Below are positions 24,663 to 34,895 of a stretch of DNA of 64,000 nt, one piece after another. The notes under the pieces were generated by a model. It searched no databases. It saw only the letters and a program-made list of their open reading frames with translations, and was not told the origin of the DNA. The first letter of the stretch is position 1. Each line of letters begins with the position of its first letter. Origin of the DNA: an uncultured Clostridia bacterium (lineage in GTDB: Bacteria > Bacillota > Clostridia > Christensenellales > UBA1242); contig CAKVFI010000003.1 of NCBI GenBank assembly GCA_934746715.1, positions 189,265 to 253,264 on the forward strand, given 5' to 3'. The position numbers were made by a program, and so were the translations under genes.

Positions 24663-25548
24663 ATATAAACCTTTTAATTTCTTCTTCTGCTTGCTGTTTG
24701 TTCAGCAAGAGAATGTTTGGTATTGTTTTTAAAAATGTAAGTTGTCTTTTACAATAATTTCTGTTGTGTTGTTTAATCAATTCGATTGTTTTTTCTTTTG
24801 TTGTTTTGCCTTCAAAATAATCAAACCATTCTTTGTAACCAATTGAATTGAACGCTTGCATATCCCTTGTTGCTCCATCAGCAATCAATGTTTTTACTTC
24901 ATTTTCCAAGCCGTCTGCAAGCATCTGTTCCACTCTCAAATTAAGTTTTGAATATATTTGTTCTCTTTCAGCAACCAAGCCCACACACAACACATCAAAA
25001 TCCTTTAAAGGACTTTCTGCTTTGTCTGCTTTAACTGTGCTTGTTGCCAATTCCAGATACCTGATAACGCGCTTGATGTTGTTTGGATGCACTTGTTCTG
25101 CTTTGCTTGGGTCAACATTGTTTAAACATTCCCAAACATATTGATTGCCCTTTTCTTTTGCAAGTTCTTCATACTTTTTTCTAAATTCAAGATTGGCACT
25201 ATTGCCCAAAGTGTATCCCTCCATAAGGGCTTTTATATACAACCCTGTGCCACCACAGATGATTGGCAATTTGCCGTGTTTTTGCACTGTTTTGATAACA
25301 TTGCAGCAATCTTGAACAAATTCACCAACATTGTAATTTTGATTAAAATCTTTGATATCAATCAAATAATGCGGAATATTTTGCATTTCTTGTTTAGTTA
25401 CTTTTGCGCTGCCGATGTTTAATCGTTTGTAAATTTGCACACTATCAGCAGAGATAATTTCTCCATTAAATTCTTTTGCAATTTCAACTGCCAAGCTAGA
25501 TTTTCCAGTGCCGGTTAATCCTGTTATAATAGCTATTTTATTTTTCAT
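24655..25548 (-). CDS. miaA: tRNA dimethylallyltransferase MiaA
   Basis: 297 residues. P-loop GLTGTGKSSLA, ISADSVQIYKRLNIGSAK with catalytic Asp, ICGGTGLYIKALMEG and FNSIGYKEWFDYFEGK are all typical. It transfers dimethylallyl to A37 of tRNAs reading UNN codons. MiaB, encoded in the same operon, then adds methylthio. The ATG at 25548 follows the mutL stop (TAAT ATG). A TTG three codons upstream, overlapping mutL, is an alternative. Neither has a strong ribosome site. Confidence 0.95.
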   Translation of the reverse strand: MKNKIAIITGLTGTGKSSLAVEIAKEFNGEIISADSVQIYKRLNIGSAKVTKQEMQNIPHYLIDIKDFNQNYNVGEFVQDCCNVIKTVQKHGKLPIICGGTGLYIKALMEGYTLGNSANLEFRKKYEELAKEKGNQYVWECLNNVDPSKAEQVHPNNIKRVIRYLELATSTVKADKAESPLKDFDVLCVGLVAEREQIYSKLNLRVEQMLADGLENEVKTLIADGATRDMQAFNSIGYKEWFDYFEGKTTKEKTIELIKQHNRNYCKRQLTFLKTIPNILLLNKQQAEEEIKRFIYD

Positions 25549-25549
25549 A

Positions 25550-27397
25550 TTAAACAATTCTTTTAAACCATTTTTCTATTTCTGTTCTGTTGATAATTGT
25601 TAAAACTGGACGCCCATGTGGGCACAACAAAACTGGATTTTTTTCGTCCAAATCTTTGAGCAAGGTGTTGATTTCCATTTCATTTAATGTCATGCCTGAT
25701 TTAACACTGCTTTTGCATGCTTTTTGCATCAAATAATGACGTATTTCATTATTCATTTTTGGTTTTAAATTGCCCATATCATGCAATAAGTCGTCAACAA
25801 ATGCCTTGATATTTATATCTTTAAGTTGCATTGGAATTGAAGTGATTTCAATTGTATTATCGTCAACTTTTAAAAGATTAAAGCCAAGTTCTTTCAAATC
25901 TCCTTGCAAAGTGAGCAAATATTCAACTTCATTTGCTGTTAATTTAACCTCAAATGGCACCAACAAATCTTGAATGACAATTTGCCTATTGTTAACCATT
26001 TTTGTAAATTTGTCGTAATTTAAGCGCTCATGTCCAGCATGAAAATCAAGCAGAATCATTTTGTCATTTTTTTCAATAACCAAAAATTCATTAAACAATT
26101 GCCCTATCACTTTAAAATCAACAATCTGGTTGACATCTTTGTAGTCATTATTTTGCTCTATTTTTTCTTCAAAGTTGTTTTGCAATGGTTTGTCATCATA
26201 ACTAAAGTTGGTTTGAGATTGTTGCTTAATTGAGCTTTCTTCTGGCATGTCAAATATGCTAAAAGGCTTAAAATTTGTTTGCTTTAATGTGTTTGTACTG
26301 TTTAAAATTGGGTTTACTATTGGCTCAATTTCAATTTCTTTCATGCTGTCAAGGTCAACCTTAATTAAAGGCTGTTCAACAGGCGTTTGCGACAATGGTT
26401 TTTGGCTGTTGTTTTGTGATTCATATATTGCCGAACGCACAGCACTGTAAACCAAATCATATATAGTGCTTGGATTTGCAAATTTGATGTTGATTTTGCT
26501 TGGGTGCACATTTACATCAACATCAATTGCTGGCATGGTTAAATTTAACACATAAAATGGGAATTGCCTTGTCATTAAATATTCTTCAAAAGCCATGTAA
26601 CAAGCTTTTGAAACAATTTCATCAACAACATATCTGCCGTTTACCATAAGAGTTTGATATGTTGTGTTTGGTTTGCTGTAACCAATTTTTGAAACATAAC
26701 CGGTGAGTGTGATATTTCCAACAGTTTTTTCAACTTGTATAATATTTTGTGCTGTTTCTGCACCATACACACAATATATAGCGTCAAGCAAAGTTTTGCC
26801 AGTTGTTTTAAAGATTGTTTTGCCGTCTGCAATATAAGTGAAATCAACTGATGGGTGTGCCATAATGTAGCGAGAAATGATGTTTGTTATTTGACTTTCT
26901 TCTTGCTTTGGTTTGTGCAAAAACTTTCTTCTTGCTGGAGTGTTAAAAAACAAATTGTTAACTTGAATTTTTGTGCCAGACACGCTTTCTGTTGGCTCTA
27001 TTTCTCCAAATTTGCCGCCATTAACTTCCATTTGGTAAGCCAATTCATCTGCTTCAGTTTTTGTTACAATTTTTGTTTGTGTAACATTGGAAATGCTTGC
27101 CAAAGCTTCCCCACGGAAGCCAAGAGTTGAAATTGCATCCAAATCTTCTATTTTTGAAATTTTGCTGGTGGCATGTGGCAAAAATGCTTTGACGATATCT
27201 TCCCTTTCTATGCCTTTGCCGTTGTCTTTAATAGTAATTGAATCAATGCCACCATTTTTGATTTCAACCAAAATTTTATCTGCCCCAGCGTCCAGAGAAT
27301 TGTCAACCAATTCTTTAACAATTGAAAAAGGGCTTTCAACAACTTCGCCTGCTGAAATTCGGTTGATAATCATGCTGTCCAAAATGTTGATTGACAT
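25550..27397 (-). CDS. mutL: DNA mismatch repair protein MutL
   Basis: 615 residues. The N-terminal GHKL ATPase has ELVDNSLDAGADKI, DNGKGI and TLGFRGEALASIS. After a variable linker (about 330-420) comes the endonuclease/dimerisation domain with DFHAGHERLNYD, a variant of DQHAxxExxxxE in which the last acid is Asp, plus ACKSSVK and CPHGRP. These metal motifs suggest a nicking MutL, as in bacteria without MutH. Start at 27397 (MSINIL) behind AAGGAG. Confidence 0.95.
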   Translation of the reverse strand: MSINILDSMIINRISAGEVVESPFSIVKELVDNSLDAGADKILVEIKNGGIDSITIKDNGKGIEREDIVKAFLPHATSKISKIEDLDAISTLGFRGEALASISNVTQTKIVTKTEADELAYQMEVNGGKFGEIEPTESVSGTKIQVNNLFFNTPARRKFLHKPKQEESQITNIISRYIMAHPSVDFTYIADGKTIFKTTGKTLLDAIYCVYGAETAQNIIQVEKTVGNITLTGYVSKIGYSKPNTTYQTLMVNGRYVVDEIVSKACYMAFEEYLMTRQFPFYVLNLTMPAIDVDVNVHPSKINIKFANPSTIYDLVYSAVRSAIYESQNNSQKPLSQTPVEQPLIKVDLDSMKEIEIEPIVNPILNSTNTLKQTNFKPFSIFDMPEESSIKQQSQTNFSYDDKPLQNNFEEKIEQNNDYKDVNQIVDFKVIGQLFNEFLVIEKNDKMILLDFHAGHERLNYDKFTKMVNNRQIVIQDLLVPFEVKLTANEVEYLLTLQGDLKELGFNLLKVDDNTIEITSIPMQLKDINIKAFVDDLLHDMGNLKPKMNNEIRHYLMQKACKSSVKSGMTLNEMEINTLLKDLDEKNPVLLCPHGRPVLTIINRTEIEKWFKRIV

Positions 27398-27416
27398 AAT
27401 TTCTCCTTTTAAATGA

Positions 27417-29993
27417 CTATTTTGCAAGTTCGATTAATCTAACAAGTGTGTCAAACGCTACGAGTGGTGTTAAACTATTTGGGTCAATTGATTTGAGTGT
27501 GTCAACAATTTCACTTTCCTTTTGTGCTTCGTTTGTAACTTTTGTTGACTCAAACTCTTTAATTAACTCTTTTGCCCTATTAATTATTTCTTTTGGCAAA
27601 CCTGCCAAACTTGCAACTTCAATGCCGTAACTTTTTGTTGCACTTCCACGCATTATTTTGCGCATAAACACAAGTTGCCCGCCAATTTCTTTAATTGATA
27701 TGCAAAAGTTTTTCACGCCGTCGTAAAGACCTTCCAATTGCATCAATTCATGATAATGAGTGGCAAACAAAGTTTTTGCATTAAGGTGTTTTGAAAGATA
27801 TTCAACAACAGCCCAAGCAATTGACAAGCCGTCAAAAGTAGATGTTCCCCTACCCACTTCATCCAAAATAATCAAACTATTGTTTGTTGCATAATGCAAG
27901 ATATTTGCAACTTCAATCATTTCAACCATGAATGTTGATTGGCCAATGGACAAGTCATCACTTGCACCGATACGCGTAAAAATACGGTCAACAATGCAAA
28001 TATCTGCTTTCCTTGCTGGCACAAAACTGCCAATATGTGCCATGTAAGTGATAAGTGCCACTTGGCGCATATATGTTGATTTACCAGCCATATTAGGACC
28101 AGTTAAAATCATGGTGCGTTGGTCTGATTCGTTCAATCTGCAGTCGTTGGCAATAAAATCTGTGTCGCGTTGCATTTTTTCAACAACTGGGTGTCGCCCC
28201 GCCACGATATCAATATCTTTCCCATTTGTGATGTTTGGACGATGATAATCGTTTGTGATTGCAACTGTTGCCAGTGAGTAAATGCAATCTATTTGAGCAA
28301 TAACACGAGCAATTTGTTGCAAAACAGAAGCATTTGCAAGTATTTGTTCCTTAACTTGAGCAAAAATTGCTTCTTCCATGTTTAAAGCAGTTTCATGTGA
28401 AGAAAAAACTTGTTCCTCAAACTGTTTTAATTCTTCTGTAATGTAGCGTTCGCCATTTGCTGTTGTTTGCTTTCTAACATATCTAAAAGGCACTTGGTCA
28501 GCATATTGTTTGCCAACTTCAATGTAATAGCCAAACACTCGATTGTGCCCTATCCTTAAAGTTTTTATGCCTGTGGTTTCGCGCTCTTGCGCTTCCATTT
28601 GAGAAATATAATTTTCTGCCTCATCTCTAATTGATTTGATGTGGTCAAGGTTGGCATTAAAACCGGGTTTGATATAATTGCCATTTTTAAACAAAAGTGG
28701 CGGTTCATCAACAATTGTTGCATTAATCATGTCTGCAATTTCATGCACATCAACAAGTTGATTTGCCAAATTAAGCAAATCTTGATTGTTGTTGCTTAAA
28801 AGCACTTTTTTTATCATTGGCACTTGATAAAGTGATGTTTTTAACGCAACGCAATCTTTTGGCGAAAAACTGCCATAGCCCACCTTGCCAACAATACGCT
28901 CAATGTCTTGCACTTGTTGCAAAGTTATCTTTAAATTGGCACGCAAAACGGTGTCGTTAACCAAACTTTCAACCATATTCAAGCGTTTGTCAATTTCTTG
29001 CTTGTTTTGAAGTGGTTGCCTAACCCAATTGCGCAACATACGAGAGCCAATATTTGTGCAAGTGTTGTCCAACACCCAAAGCAATGTGCCTTTCCTTTCG
29101 CCATCTTTTGTTTGTTCAATTTCCAAATTTCGCCTTGTGTTTGTGTCCAAGTACATAAATTCTTGGTCAAAAATCTTTTTGGGAAAATTTAAATGTTTTA
29201 AATCTCTTTTTTGTGTTTCTTGGAAATATGCAAGCAAAGCTCCAATTGCTTTAACACTTGGCTTGGAGTCAATGTCAAAGCCAGCCAAAGATTTTATGTT
29301 GTATTGTGTTAAAATTTGTTTTTCTGCATCAGCATAGTTAAATGCCCAATCAAAGTACTCTGAAAAACGATAACCATCACGCAAAGAACAAACCAAATCC
29401 TTGCTTAATGTCATCATAAGTTTGTTGCATATGATTTCACTAGGCATAATCCTAACAATTTGGTCATTAATATATTCCGCGATGTTTGCGCCAGAATATT
29501 CTGCAACTTTAATTTCGCCAGTTGACAAATCACTATAAGCGTAAGATATTGTGCTCTTTTCTGCATATATACACATTATGTACGAATTTTTACGCTCGTT
29601 TAGCATAGAACTTTCAACAACTGTACCGGGAGTTATAATGCGCACAATTTCACGCTGAACAAGCCCATTTCTTATTTCATCAGTTTGCTCACAAATGGCA
29701 ACTTTGTAGCCACGTTCAATCAAGCGTTGAGCATACGATTCATATGCGTGAAAAGGGATGCCACACATAGGTGCGCGCTCACCAACGCCACAATCTTTGC
29801 CTGTTAGGGTCAAATCCAAAATTCTGCTGCCAACAACAGCATCGTCTAAAAACAACTCATAAAAGTCGCCCAAACGATAAAATATAATGCAATCTTCGTT
29901 ATTTTCTTTAATTGAAAGGTATTGTTTGATAACTGGAGATAACTTTTTGTTGTTTGAATTAAATATTTCTTTATTTACGTAACTTTCAATCAT
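27417..29993 (-). CDS. mutS: DNA mismatch recognition protein MutS
   Basis: 858 residues of MutS1 type. The mismatch-binding FYRLGDFYELF (Phe-x-Glu) lies near residue 39. The ATPase has Walker A GPNMAGKSTYMRQVAL, LSIGQSTFMVEM and LDEVGRGTSTFDGLSIAWA, and a C-terminal helical segment follows. Full length compared with Bacillus (858). Its ATG overlaps the miaB stop by 8 bp (ATGATTGA). With mutL downstream it forms the mismatch repair pair. Confidence 0.97.
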   Translation of the reverse strand: MIESYVNKEIFNSNNKKLSPVIKQYLSIKENNEDCIIFYRLGDFYELFLDDAVVGSRILDLTLTGKDCGVGERAPMCGIPFHAYESYAQRLIERGYKVAICEQTDEIRNGLVQREIVRIITPGTVVESSMLNERKNSYIMCIYAEKSTISYAYSDLSTGEIKVAEYSGANIAEYINDQIVRIMPSEIICNKLMMTLSKDLVCSLRDGYRFSEYFDWAFNYADAEKQILTQYNIKSLAGFDIDSKPSVKAIGALLAYFQETQKRDLKHLNFPKKIFDQEFMYLDTNTRRNLEIEQTKDGERKGTLLWVLDNTCTNIGSRMLRNWVRQPLQNKQEIDKRLNMVESLVNDTVLRANLKITLQQVQDIERIVGKVGYGSFSPKDCVALKTSLYQVPMIKKVLLSNNNQDLLNLANQLVDVHEIADMINATIVDEPPLLFKNGNYIKPGFNANLDHIKSIRDEAENYISQMEAQERETTGIKTLRIGHNRVFGYYIEVGKQYADQVPFRYVRKQTTANGERYITEELKQFEEQVFSSHETALNMEEAIFAQVKEQILANASVLQQIARVIAQIDCIYSLATVAITNDYHRPNITNGKDIDIVAGRHPVVEKMQRDTDFIANDCRLNESDQRTMILTGPNMAGKSTYMRQVALITYMAHIGSFVPARKADICIVDRIFTRIGASDDLSIGQSTFMVEMIEVANILHYATNNSLIILDEVGRGTSTFDGLSIAWAVVEYLSKHLNAKTLFATHYHELMQLEGLYDGVKNFCISIKEIGGQLVFMRKIMRGSATKSYGIEVASLAGLPKEIINRAKELIKEFESTKVTNEAQKESEIVDTLKSIDPNSLTPLVAFDTLVRLIELAK

Positions 29994-31317
29994 CTACAAC
30001 CACCCCAGACAATTTATGGTTTCTTATCCCTTCAACTCTAACGTTTGCAAAATAGTTTTCGTTGTTAAATTTGTAACTTGGCAAATAAATTTCTCTTCCG
30101 CCGTCTGTCAACCCCATCGCCACGCCATTGTGTGTTTTGATGAGGCAATTATAGGTTTTGTTTATTGTTTTAACCATCAAATCTTTTTGAATAAGCCTTT
30201 GTTTTTTAAGCAAGTTGTTCACTCTTCTGTTTTTTGTTTCTTCATCAATTTGGTCAACAAAACTTGCAGCTGGTGTTCCAGCCCTTGGAGAATACATAAA
30301 CGCAAACACTTGGTCATATTTAACCTTTTTGAGTAATTTTAAGGTTTGATTGTAGTCCTTTTCTGTTTCACCAGGGAAGCCAACAATAATATCAGTTGAA
30401 AGTGAAATATTTGGCATTGCATGTTTAACTTTTTTGATAATTTTGTAATAGTGCTTGATGTCGTAATGCCTATTCATCCTTTTAAGCACTTTTGTGCTGC
30501 CAGATTGCACTGGCAAATGAAGTGCCTTTGCAACTTTATCTTGCTCTTTCATCACCTTAATCAAATCCAAATCAAAATCCATTGGGTGTGAGGTCATAAA
30601 CTTGATTTTAAAGTCCCCTTCAATTTTGCAAAGTTCATTAAGCAAAGTTGCAAAATTGGTTTGAGGAGTTAAATCCTTGCCATAAGAGTTAACATTTTGC
30701 CCTAACAATGTTATATACTTGTAATTTTGCTTTTGAACAAGGTTTTTAACTTCATTGTAAATGTCAGCCATAGGTCTGCTTGTTTCACGCCCACGAACAT
30801 ATGGCACAATGCAATAAGTGCAAAATTTGTTGCAACCATAAATGATGTTAACATAGGCATTAACTTTGTCATCACGCACGCAAGTTTCAGTTTCCATGCC
30901 ATTGATTGGTGCATCAACAATTTCAACAATGCGTTTGCGGTCAGCAAGCAAGCGTTTTAAATATTCTCCCAGCATATTGATGTTGTGTGTGCCAATAACA
31001 ATATCAACAAAAGTTAAGCGCTTTTTAAAGTCATATTTGCCATTTTTTTGTTGAGGCATGCAACCACAAACAACAATAATTCTGTTTGGGTCTTGTTGTT
31101 TCCACTTTTTTAATGCAGCGATGTTGCTATATGCTTTGTCTTCTGCCCCTTCTCTAATGCAGCAGGTGTTAAAAAGAACCATTGATGCTTGATTAACATC
31201 ATCGGTTTCCGCCATTCCAAAAGTGGACAAAATGCCACGAAGTTTTTCACTTTCGTGCACGTTCATTTGACAACCATATGTTTCGATATGGTAAAATTTT
31301 CCATTTAATTCTTTCAT
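29986..31317 (-). CDS. miaB: tRNA-2-methylthio-N6-dimethylallyladenosine synthase MiaB
   Basis: 443 residues. The UPF0004 domain has the cysteines GCQMN, NTCCIRE and CGCMPQ. The radical-SAM CxxxCxxC is in GCNKFCTYCIVPYVRGRE, and a C-terminal TRAM segment is present. It methylthiolates i6A37 of tRNA, completing the MiaA product. I choose the ATG at 31317 (MKELNGK): earlier in-frame ATGs lie within or upstream of the -10. There is no Shine-Dalgarno. First gene of a five-gene operon. Confidence 0.95.
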   Translation of the reverse strand: MKELNGKFYHIETYGCQMNVHESEKLRGILSTFGMAETDDVNQASMVLFNTCCIREGAEDKAYSNIAALKKWKQQDPNRIIVVCGCMPQQKNGKYDFKKRLTFVDIVIGTHNINMLGEYLKRLLADRKRIVEIVDAPINGMETETCVRDDKVNAYVNIIYGCNKFCTYCIVPYVRGRETSRPMADIYNEVKNLVQKQNYKYITLLGQNVNSYGKDLTPQTNFATLLNELCKIEGDFKIKFMTSHPMDFDLDLIKVMKEQDKVAKALHLPVQSGSTKVLKRMNRHYDIKHYYKIIKKVKHAMPNISLSTDIIVGFPGETEKDYNQTLKLLKKVKYDQVFAFMYSPRAGTPAASFVDQIDEETKNRRVNNLLKKQRLIQKDLMVKTINKTYNCLIKTHNGVAMGLTDGGREIYLPSYKFNNENYFANVRVEGIRNHKLSGVVVDD

Positions 31318-31324
31318 ATCATAC

Positions 31325-31353
31325 ATTATAAACAAAATCGGCAATATTTTCAA
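31325..31353 (-). promoter_or_regulatory. miaB promoter (leaderless candidate)
   Basis: On minus, TTGAAA (31353-31348), 17-nt spacer, perfect TATAAT (31330-31325), then 7 nt to the miaB ATG. Confidence 0.75.
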
Positions 31354-31405
31354 CTAAAATATTACAATTTAAATTATTTTTCTACATTTTGCAAATAATA
31401 CATTG

Positions 31406-33691
31406 ATGACAAAAACTGCCACAAAACCAATTGACAAGCACAACAAAAAAGGCAAAAATATTGCGTTAAAAATTTTGTTGGTTTTTTCAATTTTAATTGT
31501 TTCAATCCTTTTGGCAGGCTTAACTTATTTCTCCATTCTTTACAATAAATATAATTTGAATATAGAAAAGTTAACCAGCGTAAATAATGGCATAAAAGTT
31601 TATTCAGCAAGCGGACAGGACAACAGTTTGTACAACTCAAATCGAACAATCGTTGAAATTGAAAAGTTGCCAGATTATGTTGTAAACGCCTTTGTTAACA
31701 TAGAAGATAAACGATTTTACAAGCATAATGGTTATGATTTAAAACGAATTGTTAAGGCTGGAATTGTAAATTTTTCGTCAAAATCAAAATCTCAAGGTGC
31801 CTCAACAATAAGTCAACAGTTGATTAAAAACGCATTGCTAACCAACGAAAAAACTTACGAACGCAAAATTAAGGAAATAGTGCTTGCAATAAAAATGGAA
31901 AAAAAGTTTTCAAAACAACAGATTTTGGAGATGTATTTAAACACAATTTATTTTGGACAAAATGCGTATGGAATTGAAAACGCAAGTCAAATCTATTTTG
32001 GCAAATCCGCAAAAGATTTAACATTAAACGAAGCATGTTTTTTGGCGGGAATAATTAAATCTCCTGCAAAATACTCTCCAAAAAACAATTATGAACTGGC
32101 AAAAACAAGGCGTAATGTGGTTGCAAAAGCGATGCTTGAGCAAAAAAGCATAACAGAAGAACAATACAAGCAAGTTGTTGAAAGTGAAATTAAAACTACC
32201 ACTACCCCAACTTTGGACGCAAGTTATGAGCGTGAAGCAATTTACGAAGCATGCAGTTTGTTAAATATCAGCGAACGAGAGTTAATCAATAATGATTATC
32301 AAATAATAACAAACAAAGATGAAAATTTGCAAAAACATGTTGTTGAAATAAATCAAACAAACCTGCAAAATGCCAAAACTCAATTTAATTGCGAACTAGA
32401 CAGCATATCAATATTGGCAGATAATTCTGGCAAAATTTTGGCATATTATGTGAACAGCAATTACAATTTGCACAACATGAAGCGTCAGCCAGCATCTCTT
32501 TTAAAACCTTTGGCTGTTTATTTGCCATGCTTTAAACAAAATATCTTGTCGCCTGCCACATTAATTTTAGACGAGCCCATCAATTACAATGGATTTTCAC
32601 CCCAAAATGCAGGTGGAGATTATTATGGATATGTGCCAACAAAATACGCAATTGCAAATTCATTAAATATCCCAGCAGTTAAAGCCTTGGATTATGTTGG
32701 GCTTGAAAATGCTTGTTCAACTTTGGCTGATTTAGGCATAAATATTGCAAATGATGACATAAATTTGTCGCTAGCACTTGGTGCAGTTAAAAATGGTGTT
32801 GAGTTGATTCAAATTTTAAATGCTTACTCCACCATTGCAAACTATGGCATGTTTAAACCATTGTCGTTCATCAATAAAATAATAGACAAAGATAACAAAA
32901 CAATTTACTCATCATCTGATTTTTGCCAAAATGTGGCTGATGAACAATCATGCTTTTTATTAACTGATTGCTTAAAACAAACTGGCAAAACTGGCACAGC
33001 AAAGCGTTTTAATGATTTAGGCTTTGATGTGGCATCTAAAACTGGCACAGCGTTTAATGGCGAGCATAACACAGACACTTACAATCTGGCTTTTACCACA
33101 AACCACACGCTTTTAACATGGATAGCAAATGTCAAAGACAATGCTTTAAATGACAATATTCACAGTTCAAATCAGCCAACAGAAATCAACAAACAGATTT
33201 TATCACAACTATACTTAAACAACAAACCAGCAACTTTTAGCGTGCCAGATGGTGTTGAATTGGCTGGCTATGATGTAACAGAATATGAAAAAAATCACAT
33301 TATTGTTGCCCCAAATTCAAATTTGGATAGATTTGTTGCCTATGACTATTTTAAAACAGAAAACAAACCAGAGCCAAGGCAAATTGACCAACAAAATATG
33401 ACTGTGGATTTGGATAAATATGGCAGTAAAATAACCTTTAATGTGTTAAAAAACATGCATTATGACTTGTTTAAAAGCACAACAAACAACCAAGTTAAAT
33501 TGGCAACTATCAGCGAAAAAACAGACACAATAACAATCAATGATGCCGATATCTTTAAATTTGATGAAATAACTTACATTTTAAAATGCAACAATCAAAT
33601 TGTTTCAACTGTAAAGATTATGCCAAAAAAATACTTGCTAAATTTGCTGGAAAGTCAAATGTTAAATGGCAAATCGCGCTGGTTTGTTTAA
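31406..33691 (+). CDS. Class A penicillin-binding protein (glycosyltransferase/transpeptidase)
   Basis: 761 residues. Short cytoplasmic tail, transmembrane helix at about 22-46, GT51 glycosyltransferase with NIEDKRFYKHNGYDLKRI and GASTISQQLIKN, then a transpeptidase with SLLK (in QPASLLKPLAV), SLN and KTGTA. It polymerises and cross-links peptidoglycan at the outer membrane face. About 110 residues follow the transpeptidase core and end in a basic tail. It is divergent from miaB. The ATG at 31406 has no recognisable ribosome site, and a TTG directly before it is an alternative. Confidence 0.93.
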   Translation: MTKTATKPIDKHNKKGKNIALKILLVFSILIVSILLAGLTYFSILYNKYNLNIEKLTSVNNGIKVYSASGQDNSLYNSNRTIVEIEKLPDYVVNAFVNIEDKRFYKHNGYDLKRIVKAGIVNFSSKSKSQGASTISQQLIKNALLTNEKTYERKIKEIVLAIKMEKKFSKQQILEMYLNTIYFGQNAYGIENASQIYFGKSAKDLTLNEACFLAGIIKSPAKYSPKNNYELAKTRRNVVAKAMLEQKSITEEQYKQVVESEIKTTTTPTLDASYEREAIYEACSLLNISERELINNDYQIITNKDENLQKHVVEINQTNLQNAKTQFNCELDSISILADNSGKILAYYVNSNYNLHNMKRQPASLLKPLAVYLPCFKQNILSPATLILDEPINYNGFSPQNAGGDYYGYVPTKYAIANSLNIPAVKALDYVGLENACSTLADLGINIANDDINLSLALGAVKNGVELIQILNAYSTIANYGMFKPLSFINKIIDKDNKTIYSSSDFCQNVADEQSCFLLTDCLKQTGKTGTAKRFNDLGFDVASKTGTAFNGEHNTDTYNLAFTTNHTLLTWIANVKDNALNDNIHSSNQPTEINKQILSQLYLNNKPATFSVPDGVELAGYDVTEYEKNHIIVAPNSNLDRFVAYDYFKTENKPEPRQIDQQNMTVDLDKYGSKITFNVLKNMHYDLFKSTTNNQVKLATISEKTDTITINDADIFKFDEITYILKCNNQIVSTVKIMPKKYLLNLLESQMLNGKSRWFV

Positions 33692-34368
33692 ATGCTCGGT
33701 TTGTTGATAAGTTTTAAAATTGTTTGTTGGTAGTTTTCATCTTTTTTTGAAAACAGCAATTTTATGGTCAAAAATGCTTGCTTTGGCTCAAAACTGATTG
33801 ACTCAACAAGATTTTTGCTGTTTAACTTGAAAATTGTGTTTGGGCAAAAACTTTCAAACAATTTTTTGGTTAATTCGTAATGAGTGCACCCTAATGTTAT
33901 GCTTTTATATTGACTTAAATTGTGCAATTTAACTTTGTTTTTTATGATTTGCTTCATTTTGTTTTTATCGTCAATATATTTCTCAATTAAGTTAGCCAAA
34001 TTTTTGTCAGCAATCACATGAAAACCTGCCAACTGCTTTGATGTTAAGTTTGTTGCCAAAATTGGGTTGGATTTGTTAAATTCAATGGTTAAAACATTGT
34101 TATATTTTGCTTTGTCTATTACACTTGACGCTGTGTTGCAAGCAACAATTATATAGTCCGGCTGATAATTTTTGTTTAAAGATTCTATTATCTCTTCAAC
34201 TCTAGTTTTAACAAATTTTGCACTTTTGTTGCCATAAGGCATAAACAGATTGTCGGCAAAATAGATATAATTGCCAGTTTTAAATTTTAACAACAATTGA
34301 TTTAATACACTAATTCCCCCAATTCCGCTATCAATAACAGCAATCGTTGGCTTTAATTTGTTTAACAT
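33688..34368 (-). CDS. murI: Glutamate racemase
   Basis: 226 residues. AVIDSGIGGISVLNQL, VACNTASS with the first catalytic Cys, and TLGCTHYEL with the second Cys are the MurI signature. It supplies D-glutamate for peptidoglycan. The protein is shorter than the usual 260-270 residues, with the loss at the C-terminal half, but both active cysteines remain. It converges on the PBP gene and the two coding regions overlap by 4 bp. No clear ribosome site. Confidence 0.88.
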   Translation of the reverse strand: MLNKLKPTIAVIDSGIGGISVLNQLLLKFKTGNYIYFADNLFMPYGNKSAKFVKTRVEEIIESLNKNYQPDYIIVACNTASSVIDKAKYNNVLTIEFNKSNPILATNLTSKQLAGFHVIADKNLANLIEKYIDDKNKMKQIIKNKVKLHNLSQYKSITLGCTHYELTKKLFESFCPNTIFKLNSKNLVESISFEPKQAFLTIKLLFSKKDENYQQTILKLINKPSI

Positions 34369-34489
34369 AATATTAGTTACGCTGATTAATAAATAATTGT
34401 GATTTTTGCCAAAATCTTTTCAAAATTCCAATGATTTTGTTTGTTAGAGCACATTTTTAAGTTAATATGCAAAATTTTGCAAAAACTAC

Positions 34490-34518
34490 TTGCCAAAACT
34501 TTGTCAATTTGATATACT
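34490..34518 (+). promoter_or_regulatory. rpsT promoter
   Basis: TTGCCA (34490-34495), 17-nt spacer, TATACT (34513-34518). A short leader carries GGAGG before the ATG. Confidence 0.8.
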
Positions 34519-34540
34519 AAACAAGAATTGGAGGTTTTAA

Positions 34541-34798
34541 ATGGCTAATATTAAATCAGCAAAGAAACGCATTGATGTTATCAACAGACAAACTGAAGAA
34601 AACAAATCATATAGATCAAAAATTGCAACTTATGTTAAAAAATACAAGGTTGCTGTTGACAATAAGGACGAAAATGCAAGCAAAATTTTAAGTGAAACAT
34701 TTTCTTTGATTGACTCTGCTGTTTCTAAAGGCATTTTGCAAAAAGCAACTGCAAACAGAAAAAAAGCAAGATTAAGCGCTTACAAAACCCAAGCGTAG
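34541..34798 (+). CDS. rpsT: Ribosomal protein S20
   Basis: 85 residues, highly basic, three-helix S20: MANIKSAKKRIDVINRQTEENK, SKGILQKATANRKKARLSAY. It binds the 16S rRNA 5' domain. Monocistronic between its own promoter and terminator, with a strong GGAGG ribosome site. rpsT facing holA/comEC is the usual Firmicutes arrangement. Confidence 0.97.
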   Translation: MANIKSAKKRIDVINRQTEENKSYRSKIATYVKKYKVAVDNKDENASKILSETFSLIDSAVSKGILQKATANRKKARLSAYKTQA

Positions 34799-34803
34799 TT
34801 TAT

Positions 34804-34834
34804 TAAAAAAGTGAGATTATTTCTCACTTTTTTT
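34804..34834. terminator. Terminator of rpsT (likely bidirectional)
   Basis: AAAAAAGTGAGA / TCTCACTTTTTTTT stem-loop. The A-run lets it also serve the convergent minus-strand operon. Confidence 0.88.
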
Positions 34835-34895
34835 TGTTGCCTTAACACACTTTTTGTTTAGCAAAAATACGCCATATTTAAAACAAAATTGTATT